Below, piece after piece: positions 11,430 through 22,099 of a stretch of 64,000 bases of DNA (position 1 is the stretch's first letter; each line of letters opens with the position of its first letter). The notes under the pieces were generated by a model. That model ran no database searches. It was not told the DNA's origin and saw only the letters and a list, made by a program, of their open reading frames with translations. The DNA is taken from the NCBI RefSeq assembly GCF_016086655.4, contig NC_052139.2, positions 27,222,002 to 27,286,001 of the forward strand. Direction: 5' to 3'. Made by a program: the position numbers and the translations under genes. Origin of the DNA: Lepeophtheirus salmonis (taxonomy: Eukaryota > Arthropoda > Copepoda > Siphonostomatoida > Caligidae).

Positions 11430-11995
11430 TTCCGTATATGTTAAGCTTTGAATTAAATATAAACAAAGGTATGTTGAAATGATTTTTTCGTTAGTGAGTG
11501 CTCTAAAGACTAAAGTACTCATCAGACATCCCAACATATTAAAAACAAATCACAAACTCCTATAATAATTCTATAGCTCTTGAGGACAGAACACAAAATG
11601 TGAATTGATATAAGTATTGAGTAGTGACGTGTACTCTGGACAATGCTAGGTATTACTTCTGGTTCGACCTTTAAATTCAAATTGTTTTTATGCAACATTA
11701 TGTTTGCACAAATATTTCTCTCTATATTTCATGTTGCTAAATCTTTTTCTCACTCAAAATAGTTAAATGTATGTTTACTGTTTAGGCCATTGCTTATTTA
11801 GAACACCTTTAGTGATATCTACATAAACAAATATCCTTTACCTACAATTTTAACTCCTTAAATGATTCACTAGTTTGAACATTAGACATGACTTAATCAA
11901 GATATAGCATATATTTACCTACACATGACGAATAATTTCCGTCTATAAGGACAAGTAACGAGCCTAAATAAACATTTTGAATATTAAAGAAAGAA
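11430..11995. other. Intergenic, nothing recognised
   Basis: AT-rich sequence between a transposase relic and the minisatellite array. No gene or repeat array is supported. Confidence 0.4.
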
Positions 11996-11999
11996 TGAA

Positions 12000-12694
12000 G
12001 GAAAAAAATTTCCAAAAAATTTAATATTGGAAATTTAATTTTCAAAAATTAATATTTTTGATTTTTATTTTTTTTCAAAAAATGTGATATATAAAATCAA
12101 AAATTTGAATATAAATATATAATTTAGTATTTAAATTTCTTTATTAAAAATTTAATTTCCCTAATTTTTTGAGTTTGCTTTCATCAAGATATGATATTTG
12201 ATTTTTATTTTTATTCAAAAAATTATTTTTTTTTGTGAATAGCTGTGAATTTTTGATTTTTTTTTTCGAAAAACATATATATAGGATTTATTATATAAAA
12301 ATTAAACCTTTGATCTTATTATTGAAAAAATGTAATATATAAAATTAAATCTTGGAAATTTTTTTCTAAAAAATTTAATTTTTCCAATTTTCATTGAATT
12401 ACCGTAGATTTTGATTTTTTTTATCAAAATTTGGTATTATCATTTTTTTTATTTAATTTCTTGTGAATTTATCGATTTTTTTTTTATTTAATAATTAAAT
12501 TTTTTTTACAAAAAATATATTACATAAAAATTAAACCTTTGAAATTTTTTACTCAAAAAATGTAATATATAAAATTTAATCTTGGAAATTTTTTTCTAAA
12601 AAATTTAACTTCTCCAATTTTCATTGAATTACCGTAGATTTTGATTTTTTTTTATCAAAATTTGATATTTTTTTATTTAATTTCTTGTGAATTT

Positions 12695-12725
<31 letters not shown>

Positions 12726-13620
12726 ATAATTAATTTAATTTCTTGTGAATTTAAAAATTGATTTTTTTATTAATTTCTTGTGAATTTATTGATTTTTTTT
12801 TTTTTTAATTTCTTTTGAATTTATCGATTAATTAAATTTTTTATATTACAAAAAATAAACCTATTTTTTCTCAAAAAATGTAATAAAAATTAAATCTTGG
12901 AAATTTTTTTCTAAAAAATTTTTTCAAAAACTGTAGATTTTGTAATATTTGATATTATCATTTTTTTTATTTAATTTCTTGGAATTTATTTTTTTTTTTA
13001 TTTAATAATTAATTTTTTTACAAAAATATATTACAAAAAATTTAAATTTTTACTCAAAAATTAATATCATTTTTTCTAAAAAATTTAACTTTTCCACATT
13101 GAATTACCGTGGATTTTGATTTTTTTTTATCAAAATTTGGTATTATCATTTTTTTTATTTAATTTCTTGTGAAATTATTGATTTTTTTTTTTTTTATTTA
13201 ATAATTAAATTTTTTTACAAAAATATATTACATAAAAATTAAACCCTTTGAAATTTTTACTCAAAAATGTAATAAATAAAATTAAATCTTGGAAATTGTT
13301 TTCAATATAAGTAATACATAGAATTAAATATTTGAAATTTTTTTCCAAAAAATTTAATTTTCTAATTTTCACTGAATTACTGTGGATTTTGAATTTTTTT
13401 TATCAAAATTTGATATTAGATTTTTTTTTAAATTTAATTTTTGTGAATAGCTGTAAATTTATTGATTTTTTTTTTAAATTTAATAATTAATTTTTTTTTT
13501 TTTCAAAAAATGTAACATAAATTTTTTTTTATAGTAATATAATTTTTTTAAATATATTTGATTTTTCTAAATGTAGACTCCCATATCGCCGAAACTAATT
13601 TAACTAATTGATTTAATTTT
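12000..13620. repeat. Long AT-rich minisatellite/tandem array (locus 2)
   Basis: About 1.6 kb of almost pure A/T with repeated higher-order blocks. The landmark 'ttgaattaccgtagattttg' or close variants occurs near 12392, 12622, 13097 and 13365, and a damaged copy lies near 12915-12940. Repeat spacing is therefore roughly 180-300 bp. Within each block come 'tttcttgtgaatttat', 'tttaataattaa' and 'cttggaaatttttttc'. A run of about 25 T lies at 12696-12720. It shares its basic unit with the loci at 8.0, 31.5 and 39.0 kb. Confidence 0.75.
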
Positions 13621-13754
13621 TTTTTATGTTCTATTAATTGGTTAGATGGAGTTGAACAGATTAAGTATAAGTAAAGATTATAGTATTTACTCCATCTAAC
13701 ATCTTAGAAATCTTGTGTGAAGTACATACATATAAATAAAATATAATTTTTTAT

Positions 13755-14030
13755 CTAGGAATTACCGGGGCGTTAACCTACACATATTCAGTTCAAGTTA
13801 TTAATTTCTCCGGAGCGCGTTGTCTACAAGTTACGACGATTCCTTTGGTTTAGCTCCATTAATTGGTGAAATTGATTTGCACAGATTAAGTAAAAGTGAA
13901 CATTATAGTATTACAATTACTCCATCTAACCAAGGAGTTTTGTATGAAATTGAAACGCACATTGAGTTCAAGAGAATAACTTCTCTCGAGCCGTTGTCCA
14001 TTGAGCAATTCTGCCAAATTTTCATTATTT
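13755..14030 (+). pseudogene. Unrecognised coding-like segment, probably broken exon
   Basis: One frame (about 13758-13840) reads ITGALTYTYSVQVINFSGAR. The adjacent frame continues at 13820 with STSYDDSFGLAPLIGEIDLH and is open to 14068, including ITPSNQGVLYEIETHIEFKR. Base composition is clearly less AT-rich than the flanks. I do not recognise the protein. The frame switch near 13820-13840 and the absence of a start codon suggest a decayed exon or a transposon fragment. Part of it (about 13855-13945) is duplicated imperfectly at about 13628-13705, just upstream. Confidence 0.3.
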
Positions 14031-14984
14031 TCATTTTTACATTCTGTAAAAATATTAGTCAATTCTGAGATATATGGTTATGTAAAAAATTTATCGTTAT
14101 TTTCTTTTCAAATTATTGACTGGTCAAAGAAAAATATTTTCTTTTTAAAAAAATATTTTTGTCCCTTTTTTGTCACCCAAAAAAAAGAATAATAATAAAT
14201 TTTTTTATCCAAAGTTGTAAAAGTATCTATATTCATATTAGATTCATTTGTCGACTATCAATTATTGAGTGATCACTGAATCACTCAAAAAATTGTTCAA
14301 TTTAAATTTTTTGCAAAAATTTGCTCCTTTTGCAATATTTGGTGTAAAACTTGCTCATTTTTCTAAGCTGCTATTAAATAAATAGGGAACATTTGAATTT
14401 AAGTTAGATTAAACAATGGCTTTTCAAAATACTTTTTTGTAGAAAAATCTACCTACAAAAACATTTCTTCATTTTACTCTCTTTTTTGGAAAGAAAAATC
14501 TTACATTGGTGCAATCCGGATTAAGATTACATGATCAAATTTGTGAGAGAACCAGATTCTGACAACAGCTAATTAGAGGGTGGAAAAATTGGCCCAAAAT
14601 TGACTGTTGAATAATCTTCTTTGAATCTTATAACAAATCTTAATGAAAGGCACAAATTTAGAGAATAAATCAAAAATCAAGGTTTGTTGATAGAATATAG
14701 CAAAATCCATTCATAAATTATGATAAATTTAGAACAATAAATTATCCTGATGAAAATGTATTTTTCTTTAAATAAAAATTGTTTAACTTTGATATTTTGT
14801 GTGCTCATTTTTGAAACATTATGTTCATTTTGGGCCCACAAAAATCGCTCAAATATACCAAGTCTATTCATTAGATATTCCAGACTCCACTTTGTTTCAT
14901 AGAAAGAGATATCAGAATGTCTCTTCGAAATGTCAAAAAAAAAATATATACAAGCTATCTTTGATGTATACGAAACTGAATTAA

Positions 14985-15170
14985 GTATTTGTTTGTGCTC
15001 ACAAACGTAGGAGAGTACGCCGGAGGATTTGATACGGAATCATAATTGTAAGGTTTTTGATTGACTCTGAGTAGAATTGAGAATCGATATTGGATTAATC
15101 CTTGCCTATATGTCCTTCTTATTTCCATCACCCTATCCTGCCACAAGGGGTTTTAGCTGATCTAATTAAT
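14985..15170 (+). repeat. R1 dispersed repeat, partial copy
   Basis: It shows the R1 order 'gtgctcacaaacg', 'ggaggatttg', 'gactctgagtagaattgaga', 'atcgatat', 'ccttgcctat' and 'agctgatctaat'. It adjoins the composite repeat that starts near 15178. Confidence 0.6.
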
Positions 15171-15177
15171 AAGATTC

Positions 15178-17410
15178 AGGGCCGTTACTAGGATTTTTAA
15201 GGGGTAGTATTCTTGACAAAATATTCACTATTTTGATAAATTTTTATTTTGTTTTATTTTTATCACCGTTCTTATCTATTGAGCCCAAGGCTTCACCTCT
15301 GGTATTTCTATATATTCAATGTCCAGGACATTGTTACAAAAATTAAATCACGCAACCTACATTTCTTCTGAAAAGAGCCAGAAAAAAGTCTCAAAATCAG
15401 TTGGTAATTTGGTCACTCTTTCCCACTATGGAAGCGTTTTTTTTTTTTTTTTGGGGGATAACCACGTACAACTTTATTTAACTCACATTTTGAATAAAAG
15501 GTGTTCCAAGCGCTATTTTCAGATGATTTAGTTAAATAATTGTCCTCAAAAAACCTCTTGTTTAAATTTTACTCCTGAAAAATGAAAAAAATACAGGGTG
15601 CGTGGACAAAATCTGCCGCTTCAAAAAACAACAACTACAAGCTGATTTTATAATATTTATTGATACAATAAAAACGAATATCTTTATTAGGATATAGAGC
15701 AGCTCTCTATTCAATGTAGAACCATTTGCGGTCAAAACCTTTTCAATGCGGCTACGAAACCGACAACAGGCATTTTGGATCTGCGCTGCTTCTATCTCAC
15801 TGAATTTCTCCTTGATGCAGGTAATGAGAGACTGCTTGGTGCTATGGAAGGAGCGGTTGGTCATGTTCTCCACGTAGGACCAGACAAAGTAGTCCAACGG
15901 GTTCAAATCCGGTGATTATGGAGCCCAAGAGGAGAAGGGTACGAACGCAAAAGCATTGCTTTTCAGCCATTCTTCCGTCCGCTTAGCTTTGTGGGCCGGA
16001 GTCGAGTCCTGCTGCCACATCCATGGCCTGTCACTGACAACAGACTTGCCATGGCTCTCATGGAACGCTGGGGGTCCTCGTCGACGATGTCTCTAACCTT
16101 GTTGATGAAGGTGACGTCCCGGACAATCCTGGTGCTCTTCTCCTCCTTCTTCTTCCTGTCAACAACGTCCATCGGATCCGATGACTTCCTTCTCCAGCTG
16201 CTTCCTGAGACTTCTGAACGTTCTAACTTGCATTGACAGAAGGCCAGAGATGTCAGCATTGCTTAATTTCATGTGATCACTAAGCATAATCTGAATAGCA
16301 GCGCACCTACGATCTCTCTCATTGAACGTAATGACTTTTCTTGGGCACTTAAAATGATGCTATGGCTACAAATGGTAAACAATAACTAAAGCCTCTTACC
16401 TGGAAAAAATTTTAACACCAAAAACAGACGGATCAGACGTCAGCTGATGGAACAATGTCGTCTTTAAAATGTGGTAGATTTTGTCCACGCACCCTGTATA
16501 AAGTGTACCACTAAATAAAATCAATCCTATAAGATCCATAGTGAGTTAAGACTTTTCCTGAGTTCAGTATAAAATGTGTTCCTAGTTGATGTAGACTCGG
16601 GGGTGTTACTAGAATTTTTCTTCCGGGGGGGATATTTTTAACGAAAAAATGACAAAATATTAACAGAATGTTGATTCTTTGAAAAGATTTTTTTTTTAGA
16701 AAAAAACCAATAAAATGGACAACAGTCAATTATTTCAAATTTTGACAAAATTGATTAACAAAAAAACAATCTTTTCGATACATTTGACAAAAATCTTAGT
16801 CAGGGGGTGTAATACCCACCTACCATAACCCCCTCCTCGCAGTCACGGGCCGGAGTCGAATAACTATTCTTAGCAATTGAGTCCAAGGCTTCACTTCTGG
16901 TATATCTATATATTTTATAACGAAACATCGTTCCATCAATTATATCACACAACCTTTCATCTCAAAAGATATAGACAAAAGGCTCAAAATCAGTTGTCAG
17001 TTACACCATTCTACCCAAATATGGAATTGTTATTTTTTTTTGTATACACGTACAACTTAATTTAAGAAATATACAGAGGTAATTAAGAAGCAGTTTTTTT
17101 CTAATTGGCAACCTGAAATCCTTTTTTTTACTTTCTAAAGCTCTTTTCATTGTTATTTTATTCTTAAGACGGGAACATCTAATTATACAGTAATGATCAC
17201 AAGTGCATGTGCTCATGAAAGACTCAGAGTAACAATGAGGATTTGCTCAAGAGTTATAAGAGTAAGTCCTTATTGAACTCTGAGTAGAATAGAAGATCGA
17301 CATCCAGAGCAATTTCAGTCTAAATGCCCTTCTTTCTTCCTCTCACGACTGCTGTCAGCTGAATGTCATGAGAGCTACGCTCTTCTCCTACCAAACATTC
17401 TTCGAATTGT
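15178..17410 (+). repeat. Composite repeat, left arm of 1-kb inverted pair (with nested mariner)
   Basis: From about 15480 to 17410, minus the insertion at 15594-16498, the sequence is collinear with the reverse complement of about 27765-28795. Arithmetic agrees: about 1930 minus 905 bp against about 1030 bp. The similarity is high: 17001-17216 and 27948-28166 encode nearly the same antisense-frame peptide start (MSTCTCDHYCIIRCSRLKNK). The first part (15178-15485) is a shortened second copy of 16600-17070, joined at a 'cgtacaactt..ttta' junction to the 3' end of a family A transposon. Confidence 0.75.
15594..16496 (-). mobile_element. Internally deleted mariner-like transposon with intact TIRs and TA TSD
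   Basis: The element starts CAGGGTGCGTGGACAAAATC at 15594 and ends in the inverted complement at 16496, flanked on both sides by TA (15592-15593 and 16497-16498). On the minus strand it encodes a transposase N-terminus (RDRRCAAIQIMLSDHMKLSN, then DISGLLSMQVRTFRSLRKQL) with frameshifts. It then jumps to the catalytic C-terminal part: WMWQQDSTPAHKAKRTEEWL, SPDLNPLDYFVW and the tail from NMTNRSFHS. The middle of the transposase, including the first catalytic Asp, is missing, so at 903 bp this is a non-autonomous derivative. It belongs to the NPLDY-type branch of Tc1/mariner. The inverted partner at 28.7 kb gives the unoccupied site. Confidence 0.92.
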
Positions 17411-17559
17411 CAGGGTTACCATATTAATTTTCGGATTCTTCCATTCATACTGGCAGGACATGTTTTATCAAAGTGACTATACATCAGGTGTATAAATACG
17501 GAGTGATATTTGTGTTTATTTCATTCTCTCACGGCTGTATTGTAGCTGATCTAATAAAC

Positions 17560-18200
17560 TGTCATGGCAGCCAATTTTACTAGAACAAGGTTAGGCAATA
17601 AATATCTCTCTTTGTATTTCTGATGACGTCATTGTGACGAGTCTTGCTAATGAATACTATATTAATTACTCGATATTTCTTGAGTGATATTCTACTGAAT
17701 ATAAAGCCAAAAGTAAGTTTTTCAATTTCATAAATTATTAAGACATAGATACAACAGATATTTATAAATAATATGTTATAATATCTTTAATATAAATTAG
17801 AAAATTAATACAACTAAAAGAAACTGTACAGTAGATATTTGTAAAAACCCTAGAGGGGTTTCACATCACCAATTCCCGAAAGACCTTGCAAAAGGGATGG
17901 CTTGGATTTCGGTTTTTCGAAGAAAAGACAAATTCTATACTGATGAAGCCCTAATTGGTCCTAATCATTTTGATCCTTTGATAATTGAATAAATTTTATT
18001 TAGTAAAATATTGCTTAAGAAATATATCCTATGCTAATGATATCATTTATTTAAGTTTTTACTTTTTGTAGTATCAATAACCAAGACTCGTCCCAATGAC
18101 GTCACCAGAACTAGAAATAGAGACAAATTTAATTAAACAATCTCCTGTTCATGCCCAACCATTTTCTTGTTACCTAAGCTGGCTAACATTGATGACAGCT
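17560..18200. mobile_element. Imperfect long-TIR element nested in an R1 copy
   Basis: The left end (GGTTAGGCA at 17589, then TGATGACGTCATTGTGACGA and GTCTTG) has an inverted counterpart ending at 18160 (TGCCCAACC; reverse complement GGTTGGGCA, then GGTGACGTCATTGGGACGAG). The arms are about 60-80 bp and imperfect. Outside them R1-like sequence continues on both sides ('gctgatctaataaactgtca' to the left, 'gatgacagctaagctgttct' to the right), so the element sits inside an R1 copy. No coding sequence lies inside, which suggests a MITE or foldback element. The exact ends and the target-site duplication are not settled. Confidence 0.55.
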
Positions 18201-18465
18201 AAGCTGTTCTCCTTCTAAATATTCGTCAAATTGTCAGGGTTACCATTTGATTTTTGGTTTCGTTTCCTAACATTCCCAAAGGGCTCCAGATCACCATCAT
18301 TGCTCATCACATCACATTAAAAAAAATTATCAAGCCGTTGTAATTTAAAAAAAAAATAAGGAATGGAAATGTAGATGTCGTAAAATAAATATGAGATAAT
18401 AATTTTAAATGACGAATTTGAAGTACATGGGATAAGCAGATCATATAATAATTAAATATTATATG

Positions 18466-18760
18466 GAAAATATACAAGGTTAAAACATAACGCGTGTATG
18501 ATTGATGTTTGTCTTCTACGATGCTTTTTAATATTGACATCAGAGTAAGAATGGTTGCGTGTTTAGTCAAAATATGTCTTTCTTACTCGGCAGTGTGTAC
18601 AATACATCAAATTGAAAATTCTAGCAATAGTGGCGTCATAGACTATGATTGGTTGCGTGTTTTGTCAAAATCTGTCTTTCTTACTCAGCTGTAGGTAGGA
18701 TACATCAAATTGAAAATTCAAGAAATCCCAATTACATGACCTTGTATTTCTATTAACCTA
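18466..18760 (+). mobile_element. MITE family copy 1 (ACCTTGTATTT ends)
   Basis: The right end is 'tgaccttgtatttctatta' plus acct (18738-18759), the inverted complement of the left end of copy 2 (GGTTAATAGAAATACAAGGT at 40152). The left end here is worn ('tatacaaggttaaaacata'). Inside there is an imperfect duplication: 'ggttgcgtgttt.gtcaaaat' occurs near 18553 and 18651, each followed by 'atacatcaaattgaaaattc'. No coding capacity. Confidence 0.7.
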
Positions 18761-18829
18761 GGATAACATAGCTATTTGATTTAATTTTTGACTATTATGA
18801 AAAAAATCTACTAAAATATAACTATTCTG

Positions 18830-18965
18830 ATAGGTAGTATAAAGTTCAAATGCCCATAGTTATATTATTACACATAAATACATAATAAGCATGGAATTTT
18901 AATTACTCAAAATTAAATGATAGTATCTATTAATAGTTTGTAATTAGAATGACGGATGTTGTTAA
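18830..18965 (+). repeat. Dispersed repeat, second copy of 9185-9330
   Basis: 'aagttcaaatgcccatagtt' and the following 'acataaatacataataa' block match 9190-9240 with scattered changes. The downstream 'gatagtatc..ttaatagt..gtaattagaatga' matches 9270-9305. Confidence 0.5.
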
Positions 18966-18969
18966 TAAA

Positions 18970-20125
18970 TTATCTATTTGAATACAAAAAATGTATTAAA
19001 TGTTCAATTTGCTTCTTTTTTCTTAATATGAGCTTTTTATAAAAATTAAATTATCATCCGACACACAAATAAATGGAAAAACAAAACTTTATACTTTATT
19101 TATATACATAGATATTAACTGATTCTATAAGAGATAAAAATTTTAAAAGCAATGAAAACCCCATTAGATTTTTGCAAAAAAATATTATTCTCAAAAAACT
19201 ACATCCAAGCAGTTTCATCCAATATCTTGAAGAAAAGTTGCCGAGAGGGATTGACTTTTAAGCCACAACTATCAACATGATGGGGAGAGTAAGGATACTT
19301 GTTACGGAGGAGACAAGTTACACTCCCAAAAATGTAAAGTTATGTGACCACTCTGTTCTTATACAATTGAATGCCTTTTTTTGTTTATCAAATCAACATA
19401 TAACTCTGTTTGCCTAATGTTTACAGTTATAGAGAATTTGGACATTGAGTGATTGTTGAGATATATTTCGATTATAAAACATGAGATTTTAATTTAATTT
19501 TATCAAATTTCATAGTCTAGCAATTTTTTTAATTAATTAACATGCTTGCAATATATTATTAGTTCCAATATTCAGTTCACATCATTTATTCTGATTCCAA
19601 CACTATGGGGAGACTTTGTTATATATACATATATATTATATTTAATTACGTTTTGTTTATTGTCTAATTTCATATTATACTTTAATTATCAATCACAGTA
19701 AAGAGTAAAAAATATTTTTATTTACTTTTATTATTAACTATTCTCTATTTCTGTAAATGTTTTATTTGTATATCTCATATATGTAATTATACGTATTTAC
19801 TTTTTGCTGACAAACTATAACAAAAAGTAAAATAAATGCTTGAATATAACAAATGGTAGTTTTTACATGTTTCCTCCTGTTGTAACATATATATACACCT
19901 ACCCTGTACTATTATGTCTCCTCCTAACCTGTGTCATGTCCCTCCTAGTGTATCCTTTGACATTTTTAACTTTTGAAATATATGAGGAAGCTCAATTAAG
20001 CCCTATTAAGATCCAACTATGATTATTGGTGTCCTCTCTTGGAATCAAGCTACGACTATATCAAAGAATTAAAAACTTTGGAGTGGTCAAAAAGTTGTTG
20101 ATACAAAGAAATGATATGTTGGAAT
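18970..20125. other. Intergenic, AT-rich, nothing recognised
   Basis: No gene is supported. The short frame at 19840-20022 has no recognisable feature. Confidence 0.4.
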
Positions 20126-20126
20126 T

Positions 20127-21043
20127 TTGATTGAAATTCAGAGTTTTATACGCTTATATAATATTTTTATAGAAATAAATTATCTAAAATATATTCTAAC
20201 ATACAAATTAAGTCAAGATCCCTTGGAACTTTTCGTCTGTGTAATTCCCTCTGTCAACGGGCAAAATAATAATCTTTCAGTCAGACAGTTTTCCTCCACT
20301 TATAAAAGATTGATTATTCAACATGAGATTAAAGCAGAAACGAGAGGAAATTGCTTCAGTCAAGATAACACCACCTTTCTATCTTCCCAGGGAAACAAAG
20401 GAAGATGACAGATAAATATGGATAGGAACCATGTGGAATTTATTCGTAAACATGGCTTAATTGATGAAGGTCCCTTGCAAATCGACCATGATTCTTGCAT
20501 AGCAATTAAAGACACTAAAAGAGTGGTCATCACTTACATTGCCGGATTTGTAGTCAAACAATTGAAAAAAAAAACTATATTTTGTGAAAAATGCATTGAA
20601 TCTTTGTGGTGTCTTGACAAAGAATTCCAGGTCGATTATGCCTTGATAAAACAAACAGATTGGGGAGGATCCCATCAAACAGCACTCACCTATCCTTCTA
20701 AGGATGTAATTGAAGTTTGTCTAGAAACTGAAAAGATGTTTGAAAGACTTTTTAATGCTACAAAATAGGCCTTGCCGAAAGATTCACGCCTGACTCTGAA
20801 AATTAGCATTGTAGTTTTGAAAAATATTAACTTTCATAAAAATTAGGTATTTTTCAATGCCTTAGTGATGATAAATTTTATTCATCTCCAGAATCTAATC
20901 ATTTATTTTCCCTTATAAAAGTAATTTCTCGATGTTACGCAAGTATAAAACTGTATCACTTGGGAAAGCTAGAAACTGAGACAGTAGAGGGAACCAGGAT
21001 TCGATGCTTCCTCACGAATCTTAAACAGTTTAAGAATAAATAA
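20127..21043 (+). mobile_element. P-element/THAP9-like transposase relic, C-terminal part
   Basis: From 20127 one plus-strand frame runs to 20768 with a single in-frame TGA at 20406-20408. Landmarks are YKLSQDPLELF, VNGQNNNLSVRQFSSTYKRL and, after the stop, VVITYIAGFVVKQLKK with a CxxC (FCEKCIESLW). These match the C-terminal region of P-element and THAP9 transposases (Y/F-K-x-SQDxLE-x-FF and the YIAGF block). A frameshift near 20850 leads into SDDKFYSSPESNHLFSLIKV and RCYASIKLYHLGKLETE, ending at TAA 21041-21043. The THAP and catalytic parts upstream are missing or unrecognisable. A second relic of the same superfamily lies at 40.5-43.0 kb. Confidence 0.85.
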
Positions 21044-21049
21044 TTTGAA

Positions 21050-22090
21050 AAATATCACTAGTATGTTGAAAGAATTAACTTTATTAGTATATAATATTTG
21101 TTAAAATAAGTTATTCTTCATTGATTAGATGTTTATTTATCTTAAATATTCTAAAACCTTTTTTATTAAAATTAGTACGTACTAGAACAAACGAGAATAT
21201 TAGGAATTTATAAATAAAAATCAAGTATGAAAATGTTCTTCATTGTGTTGTTAAGGGCTTCATGCGATTCAAGGGAAATTTAAATACCAATCGTGGATAT
21301 TCCTATTCCTTTTAGAGATGAATTATGACACTCCTTCCTAAGATTGAAAATTGAGGTTGACGAATTATTATAACATATAACAGATTTTATCTTTATACTT
21401 TCCATTATCCATTAGGCCCCTAAAATTGCATTATTAAGTATGACGTTGTTTATATCATTTTTTCATTTATCCATCATGAGTATTATTATTTCTTCCTCCA
21501 AAATATTCTTCAAATTGTTAGGGGTTCCATCTTGAACTTCGTTTTTTTATTGATTTTTTTAACATGCCCATTCTTACATGGAATTTTTATCATTACCTAT
21601 GGATATTATAGTACGATAATGCATTTAATAAACATATTAAAACCTTCTGATAATTATTTGTAGATGTTACACTTTTGATTTGAGGAAAAAAAACATATTT
21701 TGCAAGAGTCTCTTTTTACAAACAAACACTGTCTCCCCTACTGCAGACAACTATAAAGTGGCGATAATTTTATACAGTAATATTATAATCAAAATTTGCT
21801 TCTCCTTTGCCTAAGACGTCTTTGACTAATCGTTACTTTTACTTTTAGTAAAAGATGTCTTTGCTCCTTAGAAGTTAAAAGAGCGCTCTCTTGCACTGCA
21901 GTTTGTCTCAATCTTCTCTATCTCCTTCCTTTCCTCTCACGGCCGCCTTATTTATTTATTTTATATCAATTCACATAATAATTTGTTAATATACGGAATA
22001 TACATTTTCACGCAACCTCTTACAAAATGAGTTTCCTTCCCCTAAAATACATAAACTAAATACTAGATTATCATAGATGATGTAATAATT
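21050..22090. other. Intergenic, fragment of R1 tail, otherwise nothing
   Basis: A block at about 21495-21560 ('aatattcttcaaattgttag', 'ggttccatcttg') resembles the tail of R1. No gene is supported. Confidence 0.4.
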
Positions 22091-22099
22091 ATCTAATGT

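Noticed and set aside
17001..17216. 71-codon minus-strand frame, nearly identical to a plus-strand frame at 27948-28166
   Set aside because: The similarity is fully explained by the inverted 1-kb repeat pair. The reading frames diverge at their ends by a frameshift, so the peptide is not under selection.
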